Source: Bacillus sp. HF117_J1_D (lineage in GTDB: Bacteria > Bacillota > Bacilli > Bacillales > Bacillaceae_C). Taken from it: DNA of 64,000 nt. Position 1 is the stretch's first letter; each line of letters opens with the position of its first letter. The stretch is taken from NCBI GenBank assembly GCA_009928435.1, contig JAABNQ010000005.1:32580-96579 (forward strand), given 5' to 3'. Under the pieces are notes generated by a model. That model had not been told where the DNA came from. It searched no databases and saw only the letters and a list, made by a program, of their open reading frames with translations. The translations under genes and the position numbers were made by a program. This document shows, piece by piece, positions 8,662-17,496 of this stretch.

Positions 8662-9504
8662 TCAAAACAAATTAAGCTGTCTATCAGCAAGCCCTTCATA
8701 TTCTATGTCCATCAATTGGATAAATTCTTTTGCGTTACCAGCAGCATCGCCACCGGAATTATTATTGAATAACACATAGATATCCTTCGTTTGCTTTTGA
8801 AGCTTTAGAATATTTTCCTTCCATCCTAGCAATTCCTCTTGATTATAACGATATAAATAGCGGACCTCCCGCCAGTTTTTTCCATTGGGTTTCATCCATG
8901 CCGCGGTATTCCTTCCGTGCATGCGGACAAGGGTTTTTTCCTTATCGGTTGCCTGAAGCACTGTTGGAACTGATCCCTCCCCCGCCTGCGGTTCATCACA
9001 GATGCTGTGAATCCACCCTTCGGTTTCCATAAATTTCAATGTCTGTGAACGGAATCTGGCTGAAAACCAGGACTGGTTACGAAACTCAAGGGCAACTGGA
9101 TATCCAGTCATTTTCTCACGGCAATATCGCAAATAAGCAACGCTTTCTTTCTTGCAATCAAACCATGGTGGAAACTGAAAAAGGACCATCGCAAGCTTTC
9201 CGCTATCCTTAACTGGTGCAAGAGATTCATTAAACGCATCAAACATTTCCTCTTTAGATGCAAATGGAATGTCTCCCCGCTGATGCCCCGTCATTCCCTG
9301 ATAAGCCTTAATGACAAATCGAAAATCAGCGGGCGTATCTTTGACCCACTTCTCCATATTGTCAGTAGATTGAACCGCATAAAAAGACGAATCCACTTCC
9401 ACTGTTGGAAAATGCGCCCCATATTCCTGTAATTTATCGCGTGTCGCAGTTCCAGCCGGGTATATTTGATGGTCACCCCATCCCGTTACTCCTATATAAA
9501 TCAT
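8662..9504 (-). CDS. yunF: YunF, DUF72 family protein
   Basis: A 280-residue TIM-barrel-like DUF72 protein: starts MIYIGVTGWGDH, has VEVDSSFYAVQ, a middle GKLAMVLFQFPPWF and ALEFRNQSWF, and the late VLFNNNSGGDAAGNA. The ATG chosen follows AGCAGGTGAGAAT; a frame extending 11 codons upstream has no better site. DUF72 proteins have no firmly known reaction. It closes the yun block; beyond it the B. subtilis order is lost until sufB. Confidence 0.9.
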   Translation of the reverse strand: MIYIGVTGWGDHQIYPAGTATRDKLQEYGAHFPTVEVDSSFYAVQSTDNMEKWVKDTPADFRFVIKAYQGMTGHQRGDIPFASKEEMFDAFNESLAPVKDSGKLAMVLFQFPPWFDCKKESVAYLRYCREKMTGYPVALEFRNQSWFSARFRSQTLKFMETEGWIHSICDEPQAGEGSVPTVLQATDKEKTLVRMHGRNTAAWMKPNGKNWREVRYLYRYNQEELLGWKENILKLQKQTKDIYVLFNNNSGGDAAGNAKEFIQLMDIEYEGLADRQLNLF

Positions 9505-9844
9505 ATTCTCACCTGCTTTCAGTGTAGCATGATTCAAAGTCCATCGACCAATACTTCATTTCATTATATTCCCTTTTAAGTGAAATAAAAAACGAGATGA
9601 TCAGACTTTACATTTCAGAGACGCCACCCTTACAATGCCTCTTCGGTAAAAAAGGCTCATACACCAGAATAAAATGCCGAGTGTGCGAAAAGCTGAAACA
9701 ACCACTCTTGTTCACTGAAATTAAAAGAAATGAACCAACAAAAACAAAAATCAGGCGGAAACATATCCATTTCAATATGCCTCGCCTGACTTATTTTAAA
9801 GGCTTTTAAAAAGCCTCACCTTATTAAAATAAGCATAAAATGTT
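9505..9844. other. Intergenic region with two inverted repeats
   Basis: This 340-base stretch between yunF and bdhA has no convincing gene; a 70-codon frame inside lacks a ribosome binding site and family features. TCAGGCG (9751-9757) pairs with CGCCTGA (9783-9789), and AGGCTTTT (9800-9807) pairs with AAAAGCCT (9809-9816). The latter lies just downstream of bdhA on the minus strand and may terminate it, although the T tract is short. Confidence 0.5.
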
Positions 9845-10894
9845 TTACATTTCTCCGCTTAATTCAACTAGAATTTTTGCTTGAGATTTATCGTTTGTTA
9901 ATGCCTCGAATCCTTCTTCGACAATATGATCTAACTCTATTTTAGAAGTAATAATACCTTGCGGTTTTAATTGACCTGTACCCATTAAGTCGATTGTTTG
10001 TTGGAATGTTGATGGTGTGTAAGCAATTGTAGACGTCACTTTAACACCAGTATTTGTTAATTGCATCGGATTCCATTCGATTGGGCGTGCAAAAATAGAG
10101 ACTATAACCATTGTGCCACGAGCACGCGTTACATCAATCGCTTGTTTGAAGGTTGGAGCGACACCAGCAACTTCAAATGCAACGTCTACACCAGCAGGCA
10201 CAATTGCTTTCACCGCTTCAACTGGGTTTACTTCTCCTGAATTGTAAACATGTGTTGCGCCAAGCTCTTTTGCTTTCGCCAAGCGTTGCTCTGATAAGTC
10301 GAATACAAAGATTTTACTTGCGCCGGCTGCTTTTGCAGCAATAGTAGTTAGAAGACCAATCGGACCAGCACCAAATACTGCTACTGTATCACCAAATTGC
10401 ATGTTAGCTTCTTTAACTGCTTGTACAGCAACTGCTGTAGGCTCTACTAATGCACCATCTTGTAACGTCATACTGTCAGGCAATTTATAAATGTGTTTTT
10501 CACCTACATTCACATGAGAAGCAAAGCCGCCGTCTGAACCTAGTCCGACAAATTGGAAACCATCATAAGCATCGACATCTTCTGGTTTGTTACCATAAGT
10601 GTACATTGGATTAATGGCAACGCGATCACCAACTTTTACAGATGTTACGTTTTTACCTACTTTTTCTACTATACCTGCAAATTCATGTCCCATTGTTAGC
10701 GGCGCTTGCTGTCCTGTTAGTGGGTGCTCTTCCCCAACCGGAATAAATACTGGACCTTCTTGATATTCATGTAAATCTGATCCACAAATTCCTGTCCAAG
10801 CGACACGTACAGTTACCTCGTTATCTTTCATTTGCTTTAGCTCGCGTTCCTCTACACGAATATCTTTTTCGCCATACCATACTGCTGCTTTCAT
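9845..10894 (-). CDS. bdhA: Zinc-dependent 2,3-butanediol dehydrogenase (acetoin reductase)
   Basis: A 349-residue medium-chain dehydrogenase. It has the catalytic zinc ligands in GICGSDLHEY and MGHEFAG, the Rossmann motif VAVFGAGPIGLLT, and the BdhA-typical insert EGPVFIPVGEEHPLTGQQAP. BdhA interconverts acetoin and 2,3-butanediol with NAD(H), recycling NADH during overflow metabolism. Tandem ATG codons follow GGAGGCATTC; I chose the second, giving MKAAVWYG as in relatives. It is a single gene and lies outside the conserved B. subtilis order, at the edge of the accessory region. A different polyol dehydrogenase of the same family is a less likely reading. Confidence 0.85.
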   Translation of the reverse strand: MKAAVWYGEKDIRVEERELKQMKDNEVTVRVAWTGICGSDLHEYQEGPVFIPVGEEHPLTGQQAPLTMGHEFAGIVEKVGKNVTSVKVGDRVAINPMYTYGNKPEDVDAYDGFQFVGLGSDGGFASHVNVGEKHIYKLPDSMTLQDGALVEPTAVAVQAVKEANMQFGDTVAVFGAGPIGLLTTIAAKAAGASKIFVFDLSEQRLAKAKELGATHVYNSGEVNPVEAVKAIVPAGVDVAFEVAGVAPTFKQAIDVTRARGTMVIVSIFARPIEWNPMQLTNTGVKVTSTIAYTPSTFQQTIDLMGTGQLKPQGIITSKIELDHIVEEGFEALTNDKSQAKILVELSGEM

Positions 10895-11445
10895 CATGAA
10901 TGCCTCCAATATTAGTTTTATTTTAAACTACCTATCTTGTTTAGACATCATTTATCGTTTTTAAACATTCTTTTCCTTGCTATTCCCCTTTTTCCACACC
11001 ATTTAAGCTAGCTGGACTACTAAGTGAAAAAACTAGACAGTATTTCTTCCGTACATGTTACACAGTAACTTGGTTTTCGGCAGGACCTCCTTGATAAGCA
11101 CTATCTAGTGTAAAAAATTACCATTTGTGCGAATTAAAGTACTCAAATCATAAATGCATATAATTTATTTATCTTTAATTCGAGATAATTATAACATATA
11201 GATTTTCCTCCTTCAACAAATTAAGACTCGCAAATATAGTATAAAAAGCCCCTTGCCACTGATGGGACAAGGGACAAAGTTGTTTACAAACATCCGCATA
11301 AGATATATTGTTTTTGTGAAGTATCATAAACATAATAGGGCTTTAACTCAAACCTGTCCTGTGTAAAAATGTTTAGAATCAACTATCACGGTCATTTTCC
11401 TTTTAATGTTATTTTCGACCACCTAAGAATAATAGATATCGTTAT
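10895..11445. other. Intergenic region between bdhA and the ABC operon
   Basis: About 550 A+T-rich bases holding the bdhA upstream region and the terminator of the ABC operon at 11241-11275. I find no gene. Confidence 0.55.
11241..11275 (-). terminator. Terminator of the sigma/ABC operon, or attachment-site-like hairpin
   Basis: On the minus strand CCCTTG pairs with CAAGGG around a small inner CC/GG stem, followed by GCTTTTTATA. It is 170 bases beyond the permease stop codon. The sequence CCCTTGCCACTGATGG...GACAAGGG closely resembles the hairpin after sufB at 18492-18527, so an attachment-site origin is possible. Confidence 0.6.
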
Positions 11446-13830
11446 TTAATCTTCGGATAAGGGCTGTAAAGGCCGCCGACTCATCATATAACCTTGTATT
11501 GCAAATGAAATCAACGTTAGTAAGAGTATGATAGACGCTGTAAATAATATTGCCGCCGCATCAACTAATGTGCGAGTCGTTGGATCAAGAGCTAACCAAA
11601 ATAATTTAGTAAAGAAAATACCAAAGGCCAGCCCAAAAGTTACACCATAAAAAATAAAAGTAAGTGCCTGCAAAATAATAACTAACATCATCCCGTTTTC
11701 TGTTAAGCCTAATAATCGTTTAATGCGATAGTCACGTTTCCGTTGCAATATGGTATTGCCTAATGTTTGTAATACCCCAAATGTTGAAGCCATTAGTAAA
11801 ATCACTAGTGTACTTATAATCAATGCAAAACGTTGCTGAAACATCTTTTCTTCTTCCTTGAGCGCAGCCGTTTTCGATGTAAAATGCAGTGCAGGCCTTT
11901 TCTTTATGATGGGTTGGAGAATATCGGTATTATCAGCATCAATAAATACCTCATCTAGAGCTAAAAACTCCGCCATTGGTGATGACCAATCAACTATTAT
12001 ATCATTATAACGGAATAAGTTTTCATCATTAGAAATCGCATGAACAACCACAGGTTCATGTTTTTTATTATGAATGCTATCAAATATCGGTAATTGATCA
12101 CCTATTTCAATTTGATGTTTTTTGGCAAAGCTTGCTTTCACAATCGCACCTGTAGTACGAGTCGTTTCCTCTAGTTGCGAAATATTTGTTGCCCTGATAT
12201 CCGCATAGGTGGTTCTATCAGATAAATCAATTTCTAAACTTAAAATTTCACTATTAGCATATACATTTCGAACTCCCTCTAACGACTTTATGTCAGCTAA
12301 CATTTCAAGTGTTTGTTCCCCAGTAATATCCGCTAAATCATATGTACCATACACTTCTGTTTGGAATTGCTCTTCAATAAAATTTTCACCTGAACTAGCT
12401 ATACTTTTCATCGTTGCGGTACAAAATACTAGAATAACCATCACACTTACAATCGTTAAAATGGCTGACTTATTTTTTCGTATCTGAGACATTAGCTGCT
12501 GTAACGCTAAATACATATTTTTACCACAAATTTTTCTTGAAAGTGATAACAAATGTTTTAACACTAATTGGAATACATAGGGTAGTAGATAAATCAATAA
12601 TGCAGTCAATACCGCTGTGCCAATTAAACTCTGAATTGGTCCATTCACTTGATATCCTATCAGTAATAGTAAAATAGCAACAATTGCTATTCCCCCGCTG
12701 ATTAAGCTCTTTATTTTCGTCCAAACTGCGCGCTCTTCTTGTTGTTTCATTTGCATGGGTAATATTTTTGAGCATTTCCACACTTGCCATCCTACGAATA
12801 ATTGTAATACCAAAAAACTTGAAAGTGCGATTCCTCCCACTGTCATTAGAGGTATCGTCGTTTCTATTGGAGGTAAGTCTAATAATTGGATAACTGAGTT
12901 CAAACCAAATTTCATCATAGTTATCCCAATGAATGTTCCCATTGCTATTCCTATTACTATAATTGCAGTTAATTGAGTGAATACGATTACTGCAATTTGC
13001 TTCATAGTAGCACCTATTGCACGAAGACGCATAAATTGTTTTTGAAGCTTAGTAAAAATAATTCGGAAGTTGGATAGTAATAATGTTCCGGTAATCAATA
13101 AGACAAACAAGGTTAAGACAATAATAAATACGAGGAGACTTTCAATATTTTCCTGCACAAATTCCGATTCATTTAATAAATCAACACGTAAGCGCTCATC
13201 CATTTTAGCAATAGTCGTACCCACCACTTCTTCTACATCTGGAATGGTTTGCACCAATGCAAACTTTCCTTCACCCATATGAGGATACATGGCTTTCATA
13301 TCAGGATGAGAAATGTATGCTATATTGAACTCTTCAACCGGAAGTGTATCTACGATTGTAAATTTTCTATTCTCAATAGACAGTTGGTCACCAGTAGACT
13401 TTTCTAATGTTTGTAATAGACGATCACTTACAATGATTTCATTCTGATGAATGTCTCGTGAGAAATGAAAACGACTTTTAGACAACTGATCATTCTTTAC
13501 CCCTAATAAGCGAACATCAACACCTTCCAAATATACTGCAGGCTCCAATAGAACAGGTGCTACTGACTTTATTTCAGCAAGGCTTTCTACTTTGGCAAGT
13601 AACTCCGTATCCAAATAGCTCTCTACTTCCATATCAAAACCAAACTCGATATCACTATCACCATAGAGTTCATATATATCATCATCTAACTTTGCTTTTG
13701 CACTAAATCCATATGTACATATCATCACAACAAGAGCGATAGCCACTGCAACGGTAATGATACTGGTGATTACCTGTGTTTTCCCTGCCCGAAAAAGTTT
13801 TAAAGCGATGGTTCGTAGATTAAACATCAT
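11446..13830 (-). CDS. ABC transporter permease, FtsX/MacB-like, 794 residues
   Basis: The protein has two FtsX-type halves. An N-terminal membrane segment (TSIITVAVAIALVVMICTY) is followed by a large extracytoplasmic domain of about 180 residues, three membrane segments near 230-330, further spans near 370-470, a second external domain near 480-650, and a final FtsX block of three spans. This architecture is shared by transporters that act on lipoproteins, peptides or antibiotics rather than by importers. The start overlaps the ATPase stop in an ATGA arrangement, so the two are translationally coupled. With the upstream ATPase and sigma factor it forms a three-gene operon. The substrate is not recognisable. 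Confidence 0.85.
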   Translation of the reverse strand: MMFNLRTIALKLFRAGKTQVITSIITVAVAIALVVMICTYGFSAKAKLDDDIYELYGDSDIEFGFDMEVESYLDTELLAKVESLAEIKSVAPVLLEPAVYLEGVDVRLLGVKNDQLSKSRFHFSRDIHQNEIIVSDRLLQTLEKSTGDQLSIENRKFTIVDTLPVEEFNIAYISHPDMKAMYPHMGEGKFALVQTIPDVEEVVGTTIAKMDERLRVDLLNESEFVQENIESLLVFIIVLTLFVLLITGTLLLSNFRIIFTKLQKQFMRLRAIGATMKQIAVIVFTQLTAIIVIGIAMGTFIGITMMKFGLNSVIQLLDLPPIETTIPLMTVGGIALSSFLVLQLFVGWQVWKCSKILPMQMKQQEERAVWTKIKSLISGGIAIVAILLLLIGYQVNGPIQSLIGTAVLTALLIYLLPYVFQLVLKHLLSLSRKICGKNMYLALQQLMSQIRKNKSAILTIVSVMVILVFCTATMKSIASSGENFIEEQFQTEVYGTYDLADITGEQTLEMLADIKSLEGVRNVYANSEILSLEIDLSDRTTYADIRATNISQLEETTRTTGAIVKASFAKKHQIEIGDQLPIFDSIHNKKHEPVVVHAISNDENLFRYNDIIVDWSSPMAEFLALDEVFIDADNTDILQPIIKKRPALHFTSKTAALKEEEKMFQQRFALIISTLVILLMASTFGVLQTLGNTILQRKRDYRIKRLLGLTENGMMLVIILQALTFIFYGVTFGLAFGIFFTKLFWLALDPTTRTLVDAAAILFTASIILLLTLISFAIQGYMMSRRPLQPLSED

Positions 13831-14642
13831 TCGTCACCCCGAGCTATGCTTTTAAATTTCTCTAGGATATGTCCTAAATCATATTCATTTTTTTCGTTTA
13901 TATAGTGATCAACAATTTGTCCGTCATGAAAGAATAATACACGATCCGCATATGTTGCCACATAAGCATCGTGCGTAACAATCACCATTGTTTGGCGAAG
14001 TTCTTCATTTAATTGTACAAGCAAATTTAAAATATCATTCGTGGTATTAAAATCAAGTGCACCGGTTGGTTCGTCAGCTAACAATATTGGTGGTTTAGCA
14101 ATAAGTGCCCGTGCGATAGCTACACGTTGTTTCTGTCCTCCGGATAATTCTGATGGTAAATGGGCGCGCCACTTTGTCATATCAACCTGTGCTAATACTT
14201 CTCTTACTAATTGCTCAATTTCTTTACTTGGTACACCTTTTAAAATAAGCGGCATGGCTACATTATCCATCACATTCAAATCCTCTAGGAGTTCAAAAGA
14301 TTGAAAAATAAACCCGATATGATCACGTCGATAAATCGTAGCTTCTGGCTCTTGATAAATATTTGCATCTTCACCAAACAACATCATTTTACCACTCGTC
14401 GGAGCGTCAATCGCACTCAGCATATTAAGTAATGTACTTTTACCTGATCCACTGGTTCCCATTATTGCTAACCTTTCACCCTCATACAATGTGAAATTCA
14501 CTTGATTTAAAGCTCGTATTTGATGTGCTGAATTATTAAATATCTTTGTTAATCCTTCAACTCTCAATATTTCCTCCAACTTGTCTTTTGGGACCGGAAT
14601 ATCATTCAACATTCTCTTCAACGGATTTTGCCCATTCATCAT
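13827..14642 (-). CDS. ABC transporter ATP-binding protein, MacB/LolD type
   Basis: A 271-residue ATPase with Walker A GTSGSGKST, Q-loop FIFQSFELLEDL, signature LSGGQKQR, Walker B ILLADEPTGALD and H-loop VTHD. The EPTGALD wording and the partner permease place it in the MacB/LolD/BceA group. An N-terminal extension of about 25 residues precedes the domain. Its start (ATGATG after GAAGGGGGC) lies 41 bases inside the sigma factor gene, implying coupled expression. It supplies the energy for the downstream permease. Confidence 0.9.
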   Translation of the reverse strand: MMNGQNPLKRMLNDIPVPKDKLEEILRVEGLTKIFNNSAHQIRALNQVNFTLYEGERLAIMGTSGSGKSTLLNMLSAIDAPTSGKMMLFGEDANIYQEPEATIYRRDHIGFIFQSFELLEDLNVMDNVAMPLILKGVPSKEIEQLVREVLAQVDMTKWRAHLPSELSGGQKQRVAIARALIAKPPILLADEPTGALDFNTTNDILNLLVQLNEELRQTMVIVTHDAYVATYADRVLFFHDGQIVDHYINEKNEYDLGHILEKFKSIARGDE

Positions 14643-15147
14643 TATAAGCCCCCTTCAATTGCTTCCGTAATGCTTGTAGTCCACGACGAATATGCGTTTT
14701 AGCTGTGCCAATGGGCAGTTCTACGATCTCTGCTATTTGAGGCACAGTGTAGTCATGATAAAAGCGTAATAACAGCGCCGTTTTATAATGATTCGGCAAT
14801 GTCTGTAATGCCTGCCATAAATCTATACGCTCATCCATTAGTTTTTCATCGGTCCCTAATGAAGAAAAGACTTCTGGTGCAACTGCCTGCTCTCTATTTC
14901 TTTTTTTCATATATGTAATACTCAGATTAATCGCAATACGAATCATCCAAGTCGAATAATATGCCGGTTGCTTTAATTGGTCAATCTTCTCAAAAGCCCG
15001 CAGTACTACTTGTTGATATACTTCTATCGCATCACCTTCATTTTGTACATATGCAAAAATTATACGGTATAGCTTCTCCTGCTCTTTTCGGATTAAAGAT
15101 TCAAATGCCTGACTATTGCCCGGTTGTACTTCCTTCACCCGTTCCAT
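14602..15147 (-). CDS. ECF-type RNA polymerase sigma factor
   Basis: A 181-residue sigma-70 family protein of ECF length. Region 2 covers about residues 10-80 (FESLIRKEQEKLYRIIFAYV, FEKIDQLKQPAYYSTWM) and region 4 about 110-170 (LPNHYKTALLLRFYHDYTV then GTAKTHIRRGLQALRK). The start is the ATG after AGAGGGTGAAGAA. ECF sigma factors direct transcription of stress or envelope regulons and normally sit beside an anti-sigma gene. No anti-sigma gene is present; instead the next gene, overlapping by 41 bases, is an ABC ATPase. I infer that this sigma factor may control the transporter operon and itself, with the transporter or an unlinked protein as the sensor. Confidence 0.9.
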   Translation of the reverse strand: MERVKEVQPGNSQAFESLIRKEQEKLYRIIFAYVQNEGDAIEVYQQVVLRAFEKIDQLKQPAYYSTWMIRIAINLSITYMKKRNREQAVAPEVFSSLGTDEKLMDERIDLWQALQTLPNHYKTALLLRFYHDYTVPQIAEIVELPIGTAKTHIRRGLQALRKQLKGAYNDEWAKSVEENVE

Positions 15148-15210
15148 TTCTTCACCCTCTCTACCTATTAGACACATTACTTTGGCAAAACGATTCAGAA
15201 ATCTGTGATC

Positions 15211-16065
15211 TTAATACATTTTGTAAATTAGGGAGCTGTCGGCGGCAATTAGTAAAGAACTCAACTTTTTGATTCTTTTATTCGTCTTTTTTAATGCGTC
15301 TTGAAGAAGCTCGACTAACTGCTGTAAAGCGACAGCCCAAACGAGTTCATTGACTTCGTCACATAATTCGTAGAATAGCCCGCCCAGTGTGCGCTGGTCA
15401 GTGTGACAGCGATTTTGCCACGCGAGTACGATAAAACGGGCAAACACAATGGTTGTATGGCTGATAAGCGCATCATATGACCGGCTTTGAAACTCTTTTT
15501 CAAGTTTCAAGAGGGATTTGGCCGTCTTAAAGAAGACCTCGATGTCCCACCAGCGCATGCCATAGATCCGAATAACCTCTTGTTCGGTCAGACTGCAGTC
15601 AGTACTGAGGACAGCAAGCCATTCACTTCTCTTGTTTCGGTTTCGAATGAAAACTACCTTTACAGGTGTCCCATTAGTCATCTTTGTATGGAGGGAACGA
15701 AGAACTCCTTTCTTTGGCTGTACGGGTTGAGCCATGCGGTAGAGTTGTTTTAAAGAGACAGGATTCCCATTTACCAGATAGCGCTGCTTTGTTTCTTTGA
15801 CCATCCCAATCACATCCAAGCCTTGCTCAACGATGGCTTTGACAAGTGGCGGTAGTGTAAACCAGGAATCCATAAGGACATAACTGGCGTCTATCCCATT
15901 AGCCAGTGCACGTCAATCATGTAAGGAATCTGTTCAGGCGCCGATTGAAGTGCGTTTTCCCGACGTTTGTATCCACAGGTGCGTTTGTCAATTTGCGAGG
16001 AGATCCCATTGATTTGAGCCTTCTTCGAACTAAGTAGGGAAAAATCGACTGGCATAAATTTTTCC
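15211..16065 (-). pseudogene. IS4-family transposase remnant, truncated and frameshifted
   Basis: The C-terminal 220 codons are open and match IS4-family DDE transposases of the kind widespread in Bacilli: MDSWFTLPPLVKAI (second catalytic Asp), DVIGMVKETKQRY, VKVVFIRNRNKRSEW and the YREK-like GMRWWDIEVFFKTAK. Just upstream, a frameshift near 15890-15905 separates this from FSLLSSKKAQINGISSQIDK, which is the preceding part of the same protein. The N-terminal third is missing beyond about 16065. No terminal inverted repeats could be found, so the element cannot move by itself. It lies directly upstream of the sigma gene. Confidence 0.8.
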
Positions 16066-16345
16066 TGCTCGATCTCCCTTTAATGGGGGATGACCGTTTA
16101 TTGCCATCATCATCCATGACGATGAATTACAGCTGGATCGGTCACAATGATCAATGATTTTTCTGCTACTACCTAACAAGTGATACTTGACTTCTGAGTA
16201 CTGCCAAGATAACATCCTTCCCATTCCCTTACGAATTTCTTTTAAACACAATATGTTGTATTATTCCTCCTTTCATTACCACGACATAACGTGGTACAAT
16301 ATAAAACAGAACGTACATTCCCAAAGTAGGAAGGAGGGTATTAAG
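16066..16345. other. Degraded accessory DNA without recognisable gene
   Basis: The stretch between the transposase remnant and the decayed small gene has short frames on both strands, none with a family resemblance. A CCACG/CGTGG inverted repeat lies near 16279-16293, upstream of a good ribosome binding site at 16331. Confidence 0.5.
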
Positions 16346-16482
16346 ATAGCTAATAAAAACAAACTTCAAAAAGAGTTGCAACGAAGGCTAGTAAAATATT
16401 AAGAGATGGACGATTCAGTAAAGCCTCTAAATCAGTAGCTGGATCGGCATTATCTCAAACAAGAACTTCTAGGAAGAAATAG
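16346..16482 (+). pseudogene. Decayed gene for a small basic protein of mobile elements
   Basis: A strong AAGGAGGG site at 16331-16338 precedes ATA (16346), apparently a mutated ATG. Adding one A in the run at 16355-16359 restores a 45-codon frame reading MANKKQTSKRVATKAS, then KILRDGRFSKASKSVAGSAL and SQTRTSRKK, ending at TAG 16480-16482. The pattern SKxLRDGRxSKxSKSVAGSALSQ is one I associate with small conserved proteins of Bacillaceae phages and integrative elements; no function is known. The frame as it stands is broken by the lost base and lost start codon. Confidence 0.6.
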
Positions 16483-16532
16483 AAGCTAACCTTTTTTCTA
16501 CTCAAGGACACTATCAACTCCTTTTGGAGATA

Positions 16533-16585
16533 CACGGTATAGTTTTCTGTTTTAACACCATGAATTGTCCCGATGCTATACCGTG
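16533..16585. repeat. Inverted repeat with 33-base loop
   Basis: CACGGTATAG (16533-16542) is exactly repeated in inverse as CTATACCGTG (16576-16585). It lies in gene-free DNA upstream of the orphan membrane protein. It could be an operator or a trace of an element end. Confidence 0.5.
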
Positions 16586-16717
16586 CACTTCTTGAGGTAT
16601 TTCATTAATTAACTCGACACTTTCATAGTCATCACCGTTAATGAAAACCAGACGTTTGACCTTAATATTAAACGGCTCCTAGCTGACTTCTTATAAAAAA
16701 GAAAGAGAGATGGTTTT

Positions 16718-17335
16718 GTGTCATTGGATCTTGTTTTAATGGTAATTCCGTTAATTATTTCTTTTATCGCGTTAATAGTTTCGATTGTAGTTGCATGGAG
16801 TAACCGAAAATCGTTACAAGTAGAGATATCTCCAGACTTACAAGTGATGGAAGGTGGAAGGATATTTTTCTTGAACGACGATGGCATCCCTGAACCTTAT
16901 GATCACGCTTTACTTGCAACCGTAGAAGTTGTAAACCCTTCTCCCAAAGACATTGCTTTCTTTGATTTGAGAACTTTTTATCCCGAAACAAATATGAACG
17001 TGGATTTACTCACAAGGAGAGCCGTTCTCGAAAAATATCGAGACAAAAAATTATGGAGAGTTATAAAAACTCCTTCTGGAAAAGAAAGACTATCAGAACT
17101 CATAGTTCCTGAGACTAACTATGGAATTTTTAAATCCAATTCTTTTACTCGATTACATATAGTGACCTTTCCTGATAAGGATGATGACAAAATTCTGCTG
17201 TCATTTAAAGTCGCAATGAGATCTCGGATAAAAAAAGACCCTTTCGCAGTAACCGGTAGAAAAGTATTTAAACACTATGGCAGAGCTTACAAGATTAATT
17301 CCTGGCAAAAATCGCTACCAAATTCGTTGCAATGA
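16718..17335 (+). CDS. Hypothetical protein with one N-terminal membrane span
   Basis: I do not recognise this 205-residue protein. It starts at GTG 16718 after AAAGAGAGATGG. Residues 5-29 form one hydrophobic span (LVLMVIPLIISFIALIVSIV), followed by a soluble, beta-rich, charged domain with VVNPSPKDIAFFDLRTFYPE, and a basic C-terminus. This layout, a short anchor and a domain often headed by NRKSLQVEISPDL, is familiar from orphan genes in prophages and integrative elements of Firmicutes, but no function is known. Its neighbours are decayed mobile-element genes, and it appears to be an intact passenger. Confidence 0.65.
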   Translation: MSLDLVLMVIPLIISFIALIVSIVVAWSNRKSLQVEISPDLQVMEGGRIFFLNDDGIPEPYDHALLATVEVVNPSPKDIAFFDLRTFYPETNMNVDLLTRRAVLEKYRDKKLWRVIKTPSGKERLSELIVPETNYGIFKSNSFTRLHIVTFPDKDDDKILLSFKVAMRSRIKKDPFAVTGRKVFKHYGRAYKINSWQKSLPNSLQ

Positions 17336-17496
17336 AAACACGAATTGGCATGTACCATTGAACACCTCCTAGCTAACCGTTTGAGGAATCTAGTTTTTCA
17401 ACAACGGATTCCGTCAGCAGGTAAAGCAGAGGAAAAAGTTTATTATGGATATGTACTCAATGATAGAAAAAAAGCCTTTAGAGAGCTTGCCTATGA

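Noticed and set aside
9597-9809. 70-codon plus-strand frame
   Set aside because: No ribosome binding site, no family features, and it runs through inverted repeats in an intergenic region.
16187-16402. 71-codon frame ending IANKNKLQKELQRRLVKY
   Set aside because: The ribosome binding site within it and the restorable downstream frame show that the last part belongs to a decayed small gene in another phase; the earlier part crosses intergenic DNA.
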